A stretch of 32,901 bases of DNA from an uncultured Collinsella sp. (GCA_902470095.1 CABRFG010000021.1:1-32901); one strand, 5' to 3'; numbered from the stretch's first letter, positions 14,253 through 21,103 are shown. Translations and numbers: made by a program. The notes: generated from the letters alone by a model not told the origin.

Positions 14253-15086
14253 CTAGGCCAGGATGCCGGCCGCGGAGAGGGCGATGCCGCCCACGATGGC
14301 GATCACGAGAAGCCAACCGGTGTTGACATTCTTCTTGATGAGCCAGTACATAAGGCCGGTGAGGCCGAGGGAGATCATCTGGGGCATCATGCCATCCAGG
14401 ATGTCCTGGATCACGACGGTGCCGTCAGCGAACTGCAGCGGGGTGGTGGCGCCGATCAGCGTGGCGATCATGCCGCCCACGGACATAAGACCCACGATGC
14501 CGCAGACATACATGAGCTTCTCCATGAGGTCGCCGCCCTGAAGCTTGCTCAGGTACTCGTGGCCGCCCTGATAGCCCATCTTGGCTGCGAACCAAGTAAT
14601 CAGCACGGAGGGGACGATGGAGATGAGAAGGGCCAGGATCGGGCCCATGATGGAGCCCTGCTGAGCCAGCTGAACGCCCAAGCCAAAGGCGATAACGCGG
14701 ATGGTGCCCTGGAAGAAGGAGTCACCGATGCCGGAAAGCGGGCCCATAAGGGAGGTCTTGACAGCGTTAATCGAATCGGGGTTGAAGTTCTCGGGATCCT
14801 TGGCGTACTCCTCCTCCATGGAGGCGGCGAGGCCCAGGATGAAAGCGCTCGTCTGCGGGGTGCAGTTGTAGAACGCCATGTGACGGTGGTAAGCCTCTTT
14901 CTTAGCAGCAAGCTGCTTGGGGTCGGACTCGTCCGGATAGAGGCGATCGAGCGTGGGAACCATACCGTAGAGGAAGCCCATGTTCATCTGACGCTCGTAG
15001 TTCCAAGAGGCCTGGATGGCCCAGGAGCGCCAGAAGAACTGGCTGACCTTCTTGTTCAGGGACACGTCCTTGGTTGCGGTTGCCAT
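14253..15086 (-). CDS. PTS mannose-family EIID subunit
   Basis: The 277-residue membrane subunit forms the sugar channel with EIIC. It begins with the family N-terminal segment (FWRSWAIQASWNYERQMNMGFLYGMVP) and contains LMGPLSGIGDSFFQGTIRVIAFGLG, the conserved EIID core, with hydrophobic segments in the C-terminal half and a final TM helix (GWLLVIAIVGGIALSAAGIL). Length is normal for the family. ATG 15086 is chosen for AAGGAGGA a few nt upstream; the longer open frame overlaps EIIC by about 100 nt. The gap to EIIC is 13 nt, so the two are co-translated parts of one operon. Confidence 0.94.
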   Translation of the reverse strand: MATATKDVSLNKKVSQFFWRSWAIQASWNYERQMNMGFLYGMVPTLDRLYPDESDPKQLAAKKEAYHRHMAFYNCTPQTSAFILGLAASMEEEYAKDPENFNPDSINAVKTSLMGPLSGIGDSFFQGTIRVIAFGLGVQLAQQGSIMGPILALLISIVPSVLITWFAAKMGYQGGHEYLSKLQGGDLMEKLMYVCGIVGLMSVGGMIATLIGATTPLQFADGTVVIQDILDGMMPQMISLGLTGLMYWLIKKNVNTGWLLVIAIVGGIALSAAGILA

Positions 15087-15099
15087 AGTGTGTTCCTCC

Positions 15100-15894
15100 T
15101 TAGTCTTCGTCGTCTTCGAGCGGATCGTAGTCGGAATCGACACCGGCGGCTGCATGGGAACCGTTGAACTTAAAGCCCATGAAGACGACAGCCAGGCACA
15201 CACCGATCAGAGCGACCGCGATGACGGACAGGTTGAGGTAAGCGGCGAGCAGGAAACCGATGAACAGGAACGGAGTCATACCCTTCTTGATCATCATGGT
15301 GAGCAGCAGGGCCAAGCCGTAGGCGGTCATGATCTTGGTCGAAACGTTAAGACCAGTGGACAGCCACTCGGGAACCATGTTGACGATGGCCTGAACCAGG
15401 TCGGTGCCAACAAAGACGGCGAGGAAGATCGGCAGGAAGTACATGATGGCGTACAAACCGGAGCCGGCGCAGATGTGCATACGGTAGGCGGTCTTGAACT
15501 TTCCGTTATCAATCGCGTTATCTGCCACATGGGTGAGGACGGCGATGATGGAACGGAACACGATACCGAGAAGCTGACCCAGGACGGCGACCGGGATGGC
15601 GATCGTCATGGCGGTCTCGGCGGAAGCATCGGTCAGGCACGCAAAGGCAGCGGCCACGATGCCGCCCAGGACCATATCGGGCGGAACGGCGGCGCCGACC
15701 TGCACCAGGCCCATGGACACGAGCTCGACGGCGGCACCGACGGCAAGACCGGTGGGCACATCGCCCAGCAGCAGACCGACGAGCGTAGCGCCAACGAGGG
15801 GCTGCTCGAAGTTAAGACGACCGAGCAGGCGGGAGTCCCACATGCAGAACACGCCGACGAGGCCGACGAGCACCGCACTGATGAACGTATTCAT
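15100..15894 (-). CDS. PTS mannose-family EIIC subunit
   Basis: The 264-residue polytopic membrane protein has about seven hydrophobic segments, with the family features DSRLLGRLNFEQPLVGATLVGLLLGD and GAAVELVSMGLVQVGAAVPPD near the N terminus. With EIID it forms the inner-membrane translocation unit. GAAAGGAG precedes ATG 15894. It lies 36 nt after the EIIAB stop. The C-terminal tail is acidic (DSDYDPLEDDED). Specificity within the mannose family cannot be read from this subunit alone; the operon context points to an Amadori compound. Confidence 0.94.
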   Translation of the reverse strand: MNTFISAVLVGLVGVFCMWDSRLLGRLNFEQPLVGATLVGLLLGDVPTGLAVGAAVELVSMGLVQVGAAVPPDMVLGGIVAAAFACLTDASAETAMTIAIPVAVLGQLLGIVFRSIIAVLTHVADNAIDNGKFKTAYRMHICAGSGLYAIMYFLPIFLAVFVGTDLVQAIVNMVPEWLSTGLNVSTKIMTAYGLALLLTMMIKKGMTPFLFIGFLLAAYLNLSVIAVALIGVCLAVVFMGFKFNGSHAAAGVDSDYDPLEDDED

Positions 15895-15930
15895 ACCCTT
15901 CTCCTTTCAGTCAGGCAAAAGCCTGGTTGA

Positions 15931-16854
15931 TTACAGCTTGGCGTCGATGTCGACGCTCTGATACGTAGGGGTCTGCTGAACATAGAGCTTGATGCCCATG
16001 TCGAGCAGCTGGTTGACGTCGGCCTTCTGGGTGGCGTCGAAGAAGACGGAGCTGTCCTTGCCGCCAATCTGATCGGCACCGTCGTGGTTGGCGGTGGCGC
16101 CCAGGTTGATGGCGTCGAGCTTGTAGCCCTGGCAGAACTGCAGCATCTCGGCAGTGTTGCCAAAGACGAACATGACGCGCTCGCCGAGGGTGTTGAGCTT
16201 GTCCATCTTGGCGAGGGCACGCTCGACGGTGAAGACGTTCAGGCGCACGCCCTGGGGCTTGGCCAGCTTAAGAGCGCCCTTCTTGATGTCATCGTTGGCG
16301 GCAGCGTTGTCGACGACGATGATGCGCTCGGCCTGAACCTTGGTAGTCCAGGTAAAGACGACCTGGCCGTGCAGCAGACGGTAGTCAAGACGTGCGAGGA
16401 CGATCTTGGCGGGACCGGAGCTGTGACGGGACGTCTTGGCCTTCTTGGCGGGAGCCGCGGCGACCTCGACCGGTGCGTTGGGGTTGGTCAGACCGGTGCG
16501 GGCCTCGTTGATGAGGGCCGCGAGCTCGGCACCCTTGATGGGGGCGGGGCTCATAGCGAGCGTCAGCGCCAGCGGAATATTGAAACCGCTGATAACCGTG
16601 AACTTCGTGCCGTTCTTGGAAAGCTCGACCATGTTGTTGTTGACCGAGCTGCCGAGCATATCGGTCAGCACATAGACGGTGTCGTCCGCGTTGAACGTGG
16701 CGATCATGGCGTCCACCTTGTTGGTGATGGGCTCCTTGTCGTCACGAGCAAGCGACACGACGTGGACGTTCGACACGTCGCCGAGAACCATCTCGAGCGT
16801 GTCTTTGGCGCCTGCGGCCAGGCCGCCATGAGATGCGAGAATGATCTGATTCAT
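15931..16854 (-). CDS. PTS mannose-family EIIAB fusion
   Basis: The 307-residue cytoplasmic phosphocarrier has an N-terminal EIIA domain (1-125, phosphorylated His9 in ASHGGLAAG), a flexible Ala/Pro/Lys linker (about 128-148) and a C-terminal EIIB domain (149-307, phosphorylated His162 in LDYRLLHGQVVFTW). Phosphate passes from HPr to His9, to His162 and then to sugar during transport by EIIC/EIID. The common EIIB motif is DDRLIHGQV; here the second Asp is Tyr, a variant I associate with fructoselysine/glucoselysine-type systems. That association is from memory and not certain. It is first in the operon, with AAGGAGGAGG before ATG 16854 and a TATAAT at 16881-16886 overlapped by the TATAACG operator. 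Confidence 0.93.
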   Translation of the reverse strand: MNQIILASHGGLAAGAKDTLEMVLGDVSNVHVVSLARDDKEPITNKVDAMIATFNADDTVYVLTDMLGSSVNNNMVELSKNGTKFTVISGFNIPLALTLAMSPAPIKGAELAALINEARTGLTNPNAPVEVAAAPAKKAKTSRHSSGPAKIVLARLDYRLLHGQVVFTWTTKVQAERIIVVDNAAANDDIKKGALKLAKPQGVRLNVFTVERALAKMDKLNTLGERVMFVFGNTAEMLQFCQGYKLDAINLGATANHDGADQIGGKDSSVFFDATQKADVNQLLDMGIKLYVQQTPTYQSVDIDAKL

Positions 16855-16880
16855 CTTGCCTCCTCCTTTTCGTTATGGTC

Positions 16881-16900
16881 ATTATAACGTCTTATACGTT
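16881..16900 (-). promoter_or_regulatory. PTS operon promoter with overlapping TATAACG operator
   Basis: The minus strand has TATAAT at 16881-16886, 27 bp before the EIIAB start, with no good -35. Overlapping it, the plus strand reads TATAACGTC-TTATACGTT, two half-sites with a 9-bp period. The sequence AACGT-N5-ACGTT can also be read as an interrupted palindrome. A repressor bound here would block RNA polymerase. The related sites at 10738-10750 and 18162-18178 suggest a common regulator. Confidence 0.55.
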
Positions 16901-17036
16901 GCTTATATTGCTAATTAGTATAAAGACCGTTCGCGGGTGAAAATCGACCGTTGACGGGTTTAACGTACTCGAAACGTTTGGCTGGGTAGGCCGGCGCTAG
17001 CTGGATAACCCCAGGTCAGACCCTGCGCGCAATCCC

Positions 17037-18119
17037 CTATCGCACGAAGTACCAGGGGCTTTCCTGTACGGTGGGTTCCAGCGCAATGCCGGTGCGCTCG
17101 CGGAACAGATCCATGTCCTGAGATTTTTCGGTCCACCACGCGTTGGGCTTAAAGGTCATGCTCTCAATGACATGACCGACAAACACACTGTTGCGCAGCT
17201 TGGAGAAGTCGGTGTTCATAATCAGGATGGACGCGAGCACCAGCACGATGCCCAGGACTTTAATCGCGCCGGCGGGCTCGGCGTAGACACCAATGCCCAC
17301 CAGTACGGTGACGACCGTCTCGAATGACATTACGACGGGAACTTTCGACGTCTCGAGCCCCATGGACAGACCCTGCATATATAAGACATAGGCCACGGCT
17401 GTAGGGATGAGTCCAAAACCAAAGAACAGCAGCAGCAGCTGTGGCGACATTGCCGCGGCGACATCTGGCCACGGAGCCGCGATAGCCGCCATAACCGCAC
17501 CGCCAAAAACAAGGCCCCAAAACGTGACAGCCAGCGGGTGGACCGTCTTGGTTGCTATCCGGCTAAACACCGCGAGCGACGCGCCACAAAAGCCCGCGAT
17601 CACGCCCGACGTGACGCCCCAAACCGAAAAATGGAAACCGGAAAGGTCGCCATTGGTCACTGCAAGTACACAGCCACCGATATTAAAAGCGATGGCAACG
17701 AGTTTGTTGGGAGTCACATCCTCGCGATAAAGCACGCGGCCGAGCATGACGCCAAACACCGGCGAGGTGTAGAGCAGCACCGAGGCCGTGGACATGCCCA
17801 CCTCGCCCATGCACTCGTAATAAAGCGTGTTAGCGGTGGCGAGGCCGATAATGCCAAGAAGCGCACAGGGAACAAGCTCTTTAGGACTTGCCTTGAACAG
17901 TGCCAGGGGACCCGATGCTTTTCCCTCACGATCGCCTCCCTGGCAACCCATGAACGCCAAGACCGGAGCCATTAAGACGGCACCCGACAACAAGCGAAAG
18001 GCAGCCATGCTCTGGGACGAAACGCCCATGGCCGAGATGCCGTTTACAAAGATTCCGATGCTGCCCCACATAAGCGCGGCGATCAGCACCAGCACATAGC
18101 CCAGATTGCTTTTCTTCAA
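17037..18119 (-). CDS. EamA/DMT-superfamily permease
   Basis: The 360-residue inner-membrane protein has about ten TM helices arranged as two EamA repeats (about residues 5-150 and 165-300, with AALMWGSIGIF and GLIPTAVAYVLYMQGL), typical of drug/metabolite exporters and amino-acid or amine permeases. A soluble tail of about 55 residues follows the last helix, which is unusual for the family. I choose the TTG at 18117-18119 as start because a strong GAGGAGG (18125-18131) lies 5 nt before it. The alternative ATG at 18155 has no ribosome binding site and would place the operator-like repeat in the leader. It lies between the PTS operon and SIS-3; export of the amine product or uptake of substrate is possible but only inferred. 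Confidence 0.85.
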   Translation of the reverse strand: MKKSNLGYVLVLIAALMWGSIGIFVNGISAMGVSSQSMAAFRLLSGAVLMAPVLAFMGCQGGDREGKASGPLALFKASPKELVPCALLGIIGLATANTLYYECMGEVGMSTASVLLYTSPVFGVMLGRVLYREDVTPNKLVAIAFNIGGCVLAVTNGDLSGFHFSVWGVTSGVIAGFCGASLAVFSRIATKTVHPLAVTFWGLVFGGAVMAAIAAPWPDVAAAMSPQLLLLFFGFGLIPTAVAYVLYMQGLSMGLETSKVPVVMSFETVVTVLVGIGVYAEPAGAIKVLGIVLVLASILIMNTDFSKLRNSVFVGHVIESMTFKPNAWWTEKSQDMDLFRERTGIALEPTVQESPWYFVR

Positions 18120-18161
18120 CGCAGCCTCCTCGGTATTGTTTCCAATATGTTTCATACTACG

Positions 18162-18178
18162 TTATAGTCGTTATATAC
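18162..18178 (-). promoter_or_regulatory. TATAACG operator-like site before the EamA gene
   Basis: On the minus strand TATAACGAC-TATAACG gives two exact half-sites with a 9-bp period, just before the EamA gene. CGTTATATAC (18169-18178, plus strand) is identical to the site before gntR-2. This is the clearest of the three TATAACG sites. Confidence 0.5.
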
Positions 18179-18267
18179 ATTTTTCAAGACACAAATCGGC
18201 GAGCGGAAAAACCTGCTCTACCGCTACAACCCATTGGTGCAAAGGGGTCAAGTTCATATGCGCCAAC

Positions 18268-18300
18268 TTGGTGTAAAGTAACCTGTCCCCAATGCACCAA
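18268..18300 (-). repeat. GGGAC-loop hairpin copy e
   Basis: A 6-bp stem TTGGTG/CACCAA (18268-18273, 18295-18300) encloses 21 nt that on the minus strand contains TGGGGACAGGTTA, the 13-nt loop motif. ATTGGTGCA at 18233-18241 gives a second possible partner for TGCACCAAT (18293-18301). It lies in the 374-bp gap between the EamA and SIS-3 genes, next to structured element copy 2. Confidence 0.5.
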
Positions 18301-18315
18301 TCCCTTAACAAGCAC

Positions 18316-18483
18316 GGCGACGCCGACGTTTTGGCAACATCAGCGAGCGCCCGTCATTTGAGCCAAGGTGCCGTGAAATGAAAAGGCGCTGACCTTTTGG
18401 TCGCGCCTTTGAAATTGAACGGCAGATTGGCCAAATGCCGGGCGCGCAGCGTCGGCTGGTCCGCCGTTCGGTAGAACGGCGGA
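18316..18483 (+). ncRNA. Candidate structured RNA element, copy 2
   Basis: The architecture is as in copy 1: P1 (18351-18360 with 18432-18441, one mismatch), P2 (18369-18374 with 18419-18424), P3 (18382-18394 with 18399-18410, same bulged T) and P4 (18460-18469 with 18474-18483, loop GGTA). The helix sequences differ from copy 1 but remain paired, while CAAGG, GATTG and GCAGCGTCG are kept. Homology with copy 1 also covers the 5' part (ACGCCGA, GTTTTGGC, CAGCGA). It ends 10 nt from the SIS-3 stop codon, on the opposite strand. Confidence 0.55.
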
Positions 18484-18493
18484 ACTAATACTC

Positions 18494-19486
18494 CTAATAA
18501 TCCAGCTTCCACATGTAGCGGCGCGTCATGTAGTCCTTGTGGGTGACGGCGGAGAGCGCGCGCATATACACGTTGTTGAGGATCGGGGCAAAGATCAGGT
18601 GGTTGAAGTACTCGCTCACGCTGTCCTTGATGTCGTTGAGGCCGAGCTCCTTGGCATCGAGCTGATAGACGCGCTCGCCACCGTACTGGTTGACGAAGCG
18701 GATGCCGCGCTCGTCGTTGCAGCGGCTGCGGCCGACGCTGATGAGCTGGAACAGCGAGGTGCGCTTGTCCAGGATCTCGAAGGGGCCGTGGAAGAAGTCG
18801 CAGGTGTTGATGGTGCAGGAGTCGATCTGCAGCATCTCCTGCACGTTGCAGATGCTAAAGACGTAGGCGGCACCAAAGAGCGGGCCCTGGGCCATGACGT
18901 TGATGCAGGGCTTGTCGGCGTTCTGCTCGGCCCACTTGGCAGCGAGCGGACGGGTGTACTCGACGGCCTTGCGATAGATGGGGTCGACCAAGTCGAAGGC
19001 GGCCATAGCGGTCTCGTACTCGGCGTAGCCCTCGGTCTGCTGCGTAAGCTCCATGGCGATCATGGTCACGACGGCGGAGTTGGTGCGGCCCATGCAGGAC
19101 TCGTCGACGGCCAGGCTGTCGTACTGGATCTTGTAGTCGCAGACCTCGGTGAGGCCGGACTCGTCAACATAGATGGCGATGGTGCTGGCGCCGTGGTCCT
19201 TGGCGACCTGGGCGGCAACGATGGTCTCCTTGGTGCCGCGCATGGACACGACGACGGCCAGGGTGTTCTCGTTAACGTAGGCAGGGGTTGCGTGCACGAA
19301 CTCGTTGCTGGTGTAGCTGGAGCTCACGACCTGCGTGGCCTCGTGCTCCATAAAGTACTGGGCAGGATAGTTGCCGCCGTTGGATCCGCCGGCGCCAATC
19401 CACACGACGCGCTTGATGCCGCCCTTGTCTGCCTTGTCAGCCAAAACCTGGGAGACGACATCCTTAACCTGTTCCTGAGTAGTCAT
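18494..19486 (-). CDS. SIS-domain sugar-phosphate deglycase-like protein (SIS-3)
   Basis: The 330-residue protein is a tandem-SIS member of the same family as SIS-1 and SIS-2 but the most divergent. Glu217 (VQEMLQ) and His233 (FFHGPFE) keep the 16-residue spacing of the catalytic pair. The phosphate loop, however, reads SMRGTKETI (81-89) rather than a serine-rich SxSGxT, and the segment before the His is CDFFHG rather than GEYFHG. Substrate may therefore differ. The C terminus YMTRRYMWKLDY matches SIS-2. It is divergent from GntR-3 across 205 bp holding two operator-like repeats, so GntR-3 probably controls it. An AAAGG lies about 12 nt before ATG 19486, somewhat far. Structured element copy 2 follows the stop. 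Confidence 0.8.
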   Translation of the reverse strand: MTTQEQVKDVVSQVLADKADKGGIKRVVWIGAGGSNGGNYPAQYFMEHEATQVVSSSYTSNEFVHATPAYVNENTLAVVVSMRGTKETIVAAQVAKDHGASTIAIYVDESGLTEVCDYKIQYDSLAVDESCMGRTNSAVVTMIAMELTQQTEGYAEYETAMAAFDLVDPIYRKAVEYTRPLAAKWAEQNADKPCINVMAQGPLFGAAYVFSICNVQEMLQIDSCTINTCDFFHGPFEILDKRTSLFQLISVGRSRCNDERGIRFVNQYGGERVYQLDAKELGLNDIKDSVSEYFNHLIFAPILNNVYMRALSAVTHKDYMTRRYMWKLDY

Positions 19487-19523
19487 CGTGCATCAGCCTT
19501 TCTTCTCGTTTGATGCTCTCGAT

Positions 19524-19546
19524 GGCATACAAGTTACATACATGTT
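19524..19546. promoter_or_regulatory. GntR-3/SIS-3 operator copy 1
   Basis: This 23-mer, starting GGCATACAAGTTA, is repeated with two mismatches at 19663-19685. It is made of two related halves, ATACAAGTT and ATACATGTT, with an 11-bp period. It lies 38 bp before the SIS-3 start. Confidence 0.55.
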
Positions 19547-19662
19547 TTGGTTATGTCGACTAGTTGTATGCTATATTTGTCTTAGAAATTTTGCTGATGC
19601 GGTTTTCGACAACTGGCTACCAGCTGTTTTGTTGTTGTATTGAATACATGCTTGCTTAGATA

Positions 19663-19685
19663 GGCATACAAGTTAGATACAGGTT
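19663..19685. promoter_or_regulatory. GntR-3/SIS-3 operator copy 2
   Basis: This is the second copy of the 23-mer, 139 bp from the first. It ends 6 nt before the gntR-3 ATG and covers its weak ribosome binding site, consistent with tight autorepression. Confidence 0.55.
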
Positions 19686-19691
19686 GATCAC

Positions 19692-20414
19692 ATGAACGCT
19701 TCGTCTAAAAAGAAACTGAGCCAATACGAGCGCTTGGCGGGCATGTTGCGTGACCGCATCGCCGCCGGTATCTACGCACGCGGAGACAAGCTGCCGTCCG
19801 AGATGGAACTCATGGACGAATCGGGGCTGTCGCGCAGCACCGTGCGCCACGCCCTTAAGGTTCTCGTTGATGAGGGCCTGGTGCGCACCGAGCGCGGGCG
19901 TGGCGCCTTTGTGGCCGACACGCCCGCGCTCCACGAGAACAACCTAGTGTTTTCGAGCTATACCAAGCAGGTCGAAGGTCAGGGCATGAAGCCCACCACG
20001 CGCACCGTGGACTCGGGCTTTGCCAAGGCGGGCGGCAGCATAGCTAAGTTCTTTGACGCCGCCGTGGGCAGCAAGCTCGTCAAACTTGTCCGCCTGCGCT
20101 ACCTGGACGACGTGCCGCTGTGCCTGGAGACCACCTACCTGCCGCCAAGCTTCGAGACGCTCATCGATCGCGATATCAACGGTTCGCTCTACGCGACGCT
20201 GCGCCAAGAATTCCATCGCGCGCCAGCACAGGGACATAAGACCTTTGAGGTGTGCTATGCCTCGCAAAACGAGGCGTTTTTGCTCAACGTCGAGCGCGGG
20301 CAGGCGCTGATCCTGATCACCGACTACGTCTACGACACCGACGGCCGACCGCTCCATGTCTCTAAGCGCATCCAACGCACCGACCGCGCCAAATACACCG
20401 AGCCAATCGGCTAA
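19692..20414 (+). CDS. GntR-family (HutC/UTRA) transcription regulator, GntR-3
   Basis: The 240-residue regulator has a winged helix at residues 11-74 (KLPSEMELMDESGLSRSTVRHALKVL, ERGRGAFV) and a UTRA domain (about 95-235, CLETTYLPPSFETLI). It is less like GntR-1 and GntR-2 than they are like each other. It is the only plus-strand gene in the accessory region and is divergent from SIS-3, the classic arrangement for a local repressor. Its start ATG 19692 has no strong ribosome binding site; operator copy 2 covers the region. The stop codon lies inside a GGGAC-loop hairpin (20413-20449). Confidence 0.9.
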   Translation: MNASSKKKLSQYERLAGMLRDRIAAGIYARGDKLPSEMELMDESGLSRSTVRHALKVLVDEGLVRTERGRGAFVADTPALHENNLVFSSYTKQVEGQGMKPTTRTVDSGFAKAGGSIAKFFDAAVGSKLVKLVRLRYLDDVPLCLETTYLPPSFETLIDRDINGSLYATLRQEFHRAPAQGHKTFEVCYASQNEAFLLNVERGQALILITDYVYDTDGRPLHVSKRIQRTDRAKYTEPIG

Positions 20415-20449
20415 CCTGCCAAAATAAACCTGTCCCTAAATGATAGGTT
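20413..20449 (-). repeat. GGGAC-loop hairpin copy d, overlapping two gene ends
   Basis: On the minus strand the 13-nt loop AGGGACAGGTTTA is identical to copies a and b. The outer arms (20413-20421, 20441-20449) pair with one mismatch and one wobble. The left arm contains the gntR-3 stop and the right part encodes the final residues and stop of the acetyltransferase. Confidence 0.55.
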
Positions 20450-21026
20450 TGGGAAGGTCGGGGAACCAGGTTGGTTTGGGTTGGTTGGGTGTGCGCTCGG
20501 CTAAGACCAGCTCCATCCAGCACATGTCGTACCAGCGGCCGAACTTTTGGGCGCAGCGATCGAAGGTGCCCACCAGGCGATATCCCATATGAGCATGGAA
20601 ATCCTGACTGTTGTGCGTCAGGTACTCATCGTCCTTATCGTGCGGCACGGCAATGAGCGCGCACATATTGGTGATGCCCATCGCGATCAGGCACTGCTTG
20701 AGCGCATCGTGCAGCTTGCGACCCAGCCCGCCATGGCGCACATCGCGTGCCAGGTAGATCGACGTCTCGACCGACCAGTCGTATGCCTCGCGGCTGTTAA
20801 GCGGACTCACGTAGGCATAGCCTACCGGACGCCCGTCCAACTCCATCACCAAATACGGATAGCGCTTGAGCGTACGCTCGATGCGCCCGGTGAACTCCTC
20901 AACGCTCGGCACCTCATATTCGCAGGTAATCGCCGTCTGGCGCACATACGGCTCATAGATGGCAAGCAACGCCGGCGCATCATCGGGTGTCGCCAGGCGA
21001 ATCGTCGGCTCGGACATCTCGGTCAT
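20436..21026 (-). CDS. GNAT-family N-acetyltransferase (phosphinothricin acetyltransferase-like)
   Basis: The 196-residue cytosolic GNAT enzyme transfers acetyl from acetyl-CoA to an amine. It has the opening IRLATPDDAPALLAIYEPYV and the EYEVPSVEEF segment typical of the PAT/MnaT branch, which acts on amino-acid analogues such as phosphinothricin or methionine sulfone. The acetyl-CoA loop RHGGLGRKL (motif A) is followed by GYRLVGTFDRCAQKFGRWYDMCWMEL near the C terminus. The native substrate is unknown. GAGAAGGG lies 4 nt before ATG 21026; a second Met three codons on is possible. The last codons come from the repeat hairpin at 20413-20449, so the proline-rich tail may be variable between strains. 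Confidence 0.87.
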   Translation of the reverse strand: MTEMSEPTIRLATPDDAPALLAIYEPYVRQTAITCEYEVPSVEEFTGRIERTLKRYPYLVMELDGRPVGYAYVSPLNSREAYDWSVETSIYLARDVRHGGLGRKLHDALKQCLIAMGITNMCALIAVPHDKDDEYLTHNSQDFHAHMGYRLVGTFDRCAQKFGRWYDMCWMELVLAERTPNQPKPTWFPDLPKPII

Positions 21027-21041
21027 ACAACCCTTCTCCCC

Positions 21042-21085
21042 AAAAGCAAAGGCCGCCCTGCGCCAAGCTCAGGCGCAGGGAGGCC
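21042..21085 (-). terminator. Rho-independent terminator of the threonine aldolase gene
   Basis: A long GC stem (21051-21064 with 21072-21085, one mismatch region, 7-nt loop) is followed on the minus strand by TTTGCTTTT (21042-21050). It lies 18 nt after the aldolase stop and 15 nt before the acetyltransferase start. Confidence 0.8.
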
Positions 21086-21103
21086 CCTCGTCATTACATC
21101 AGG

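Noticed and set aside
18156..18493. tRNA or known small RNA behind the EamA gene
   Set aside because: The hairpins do not form a cloverleaf and lack a T-loop GTTCGANTC; the region matches the structured element seen at two other loci.
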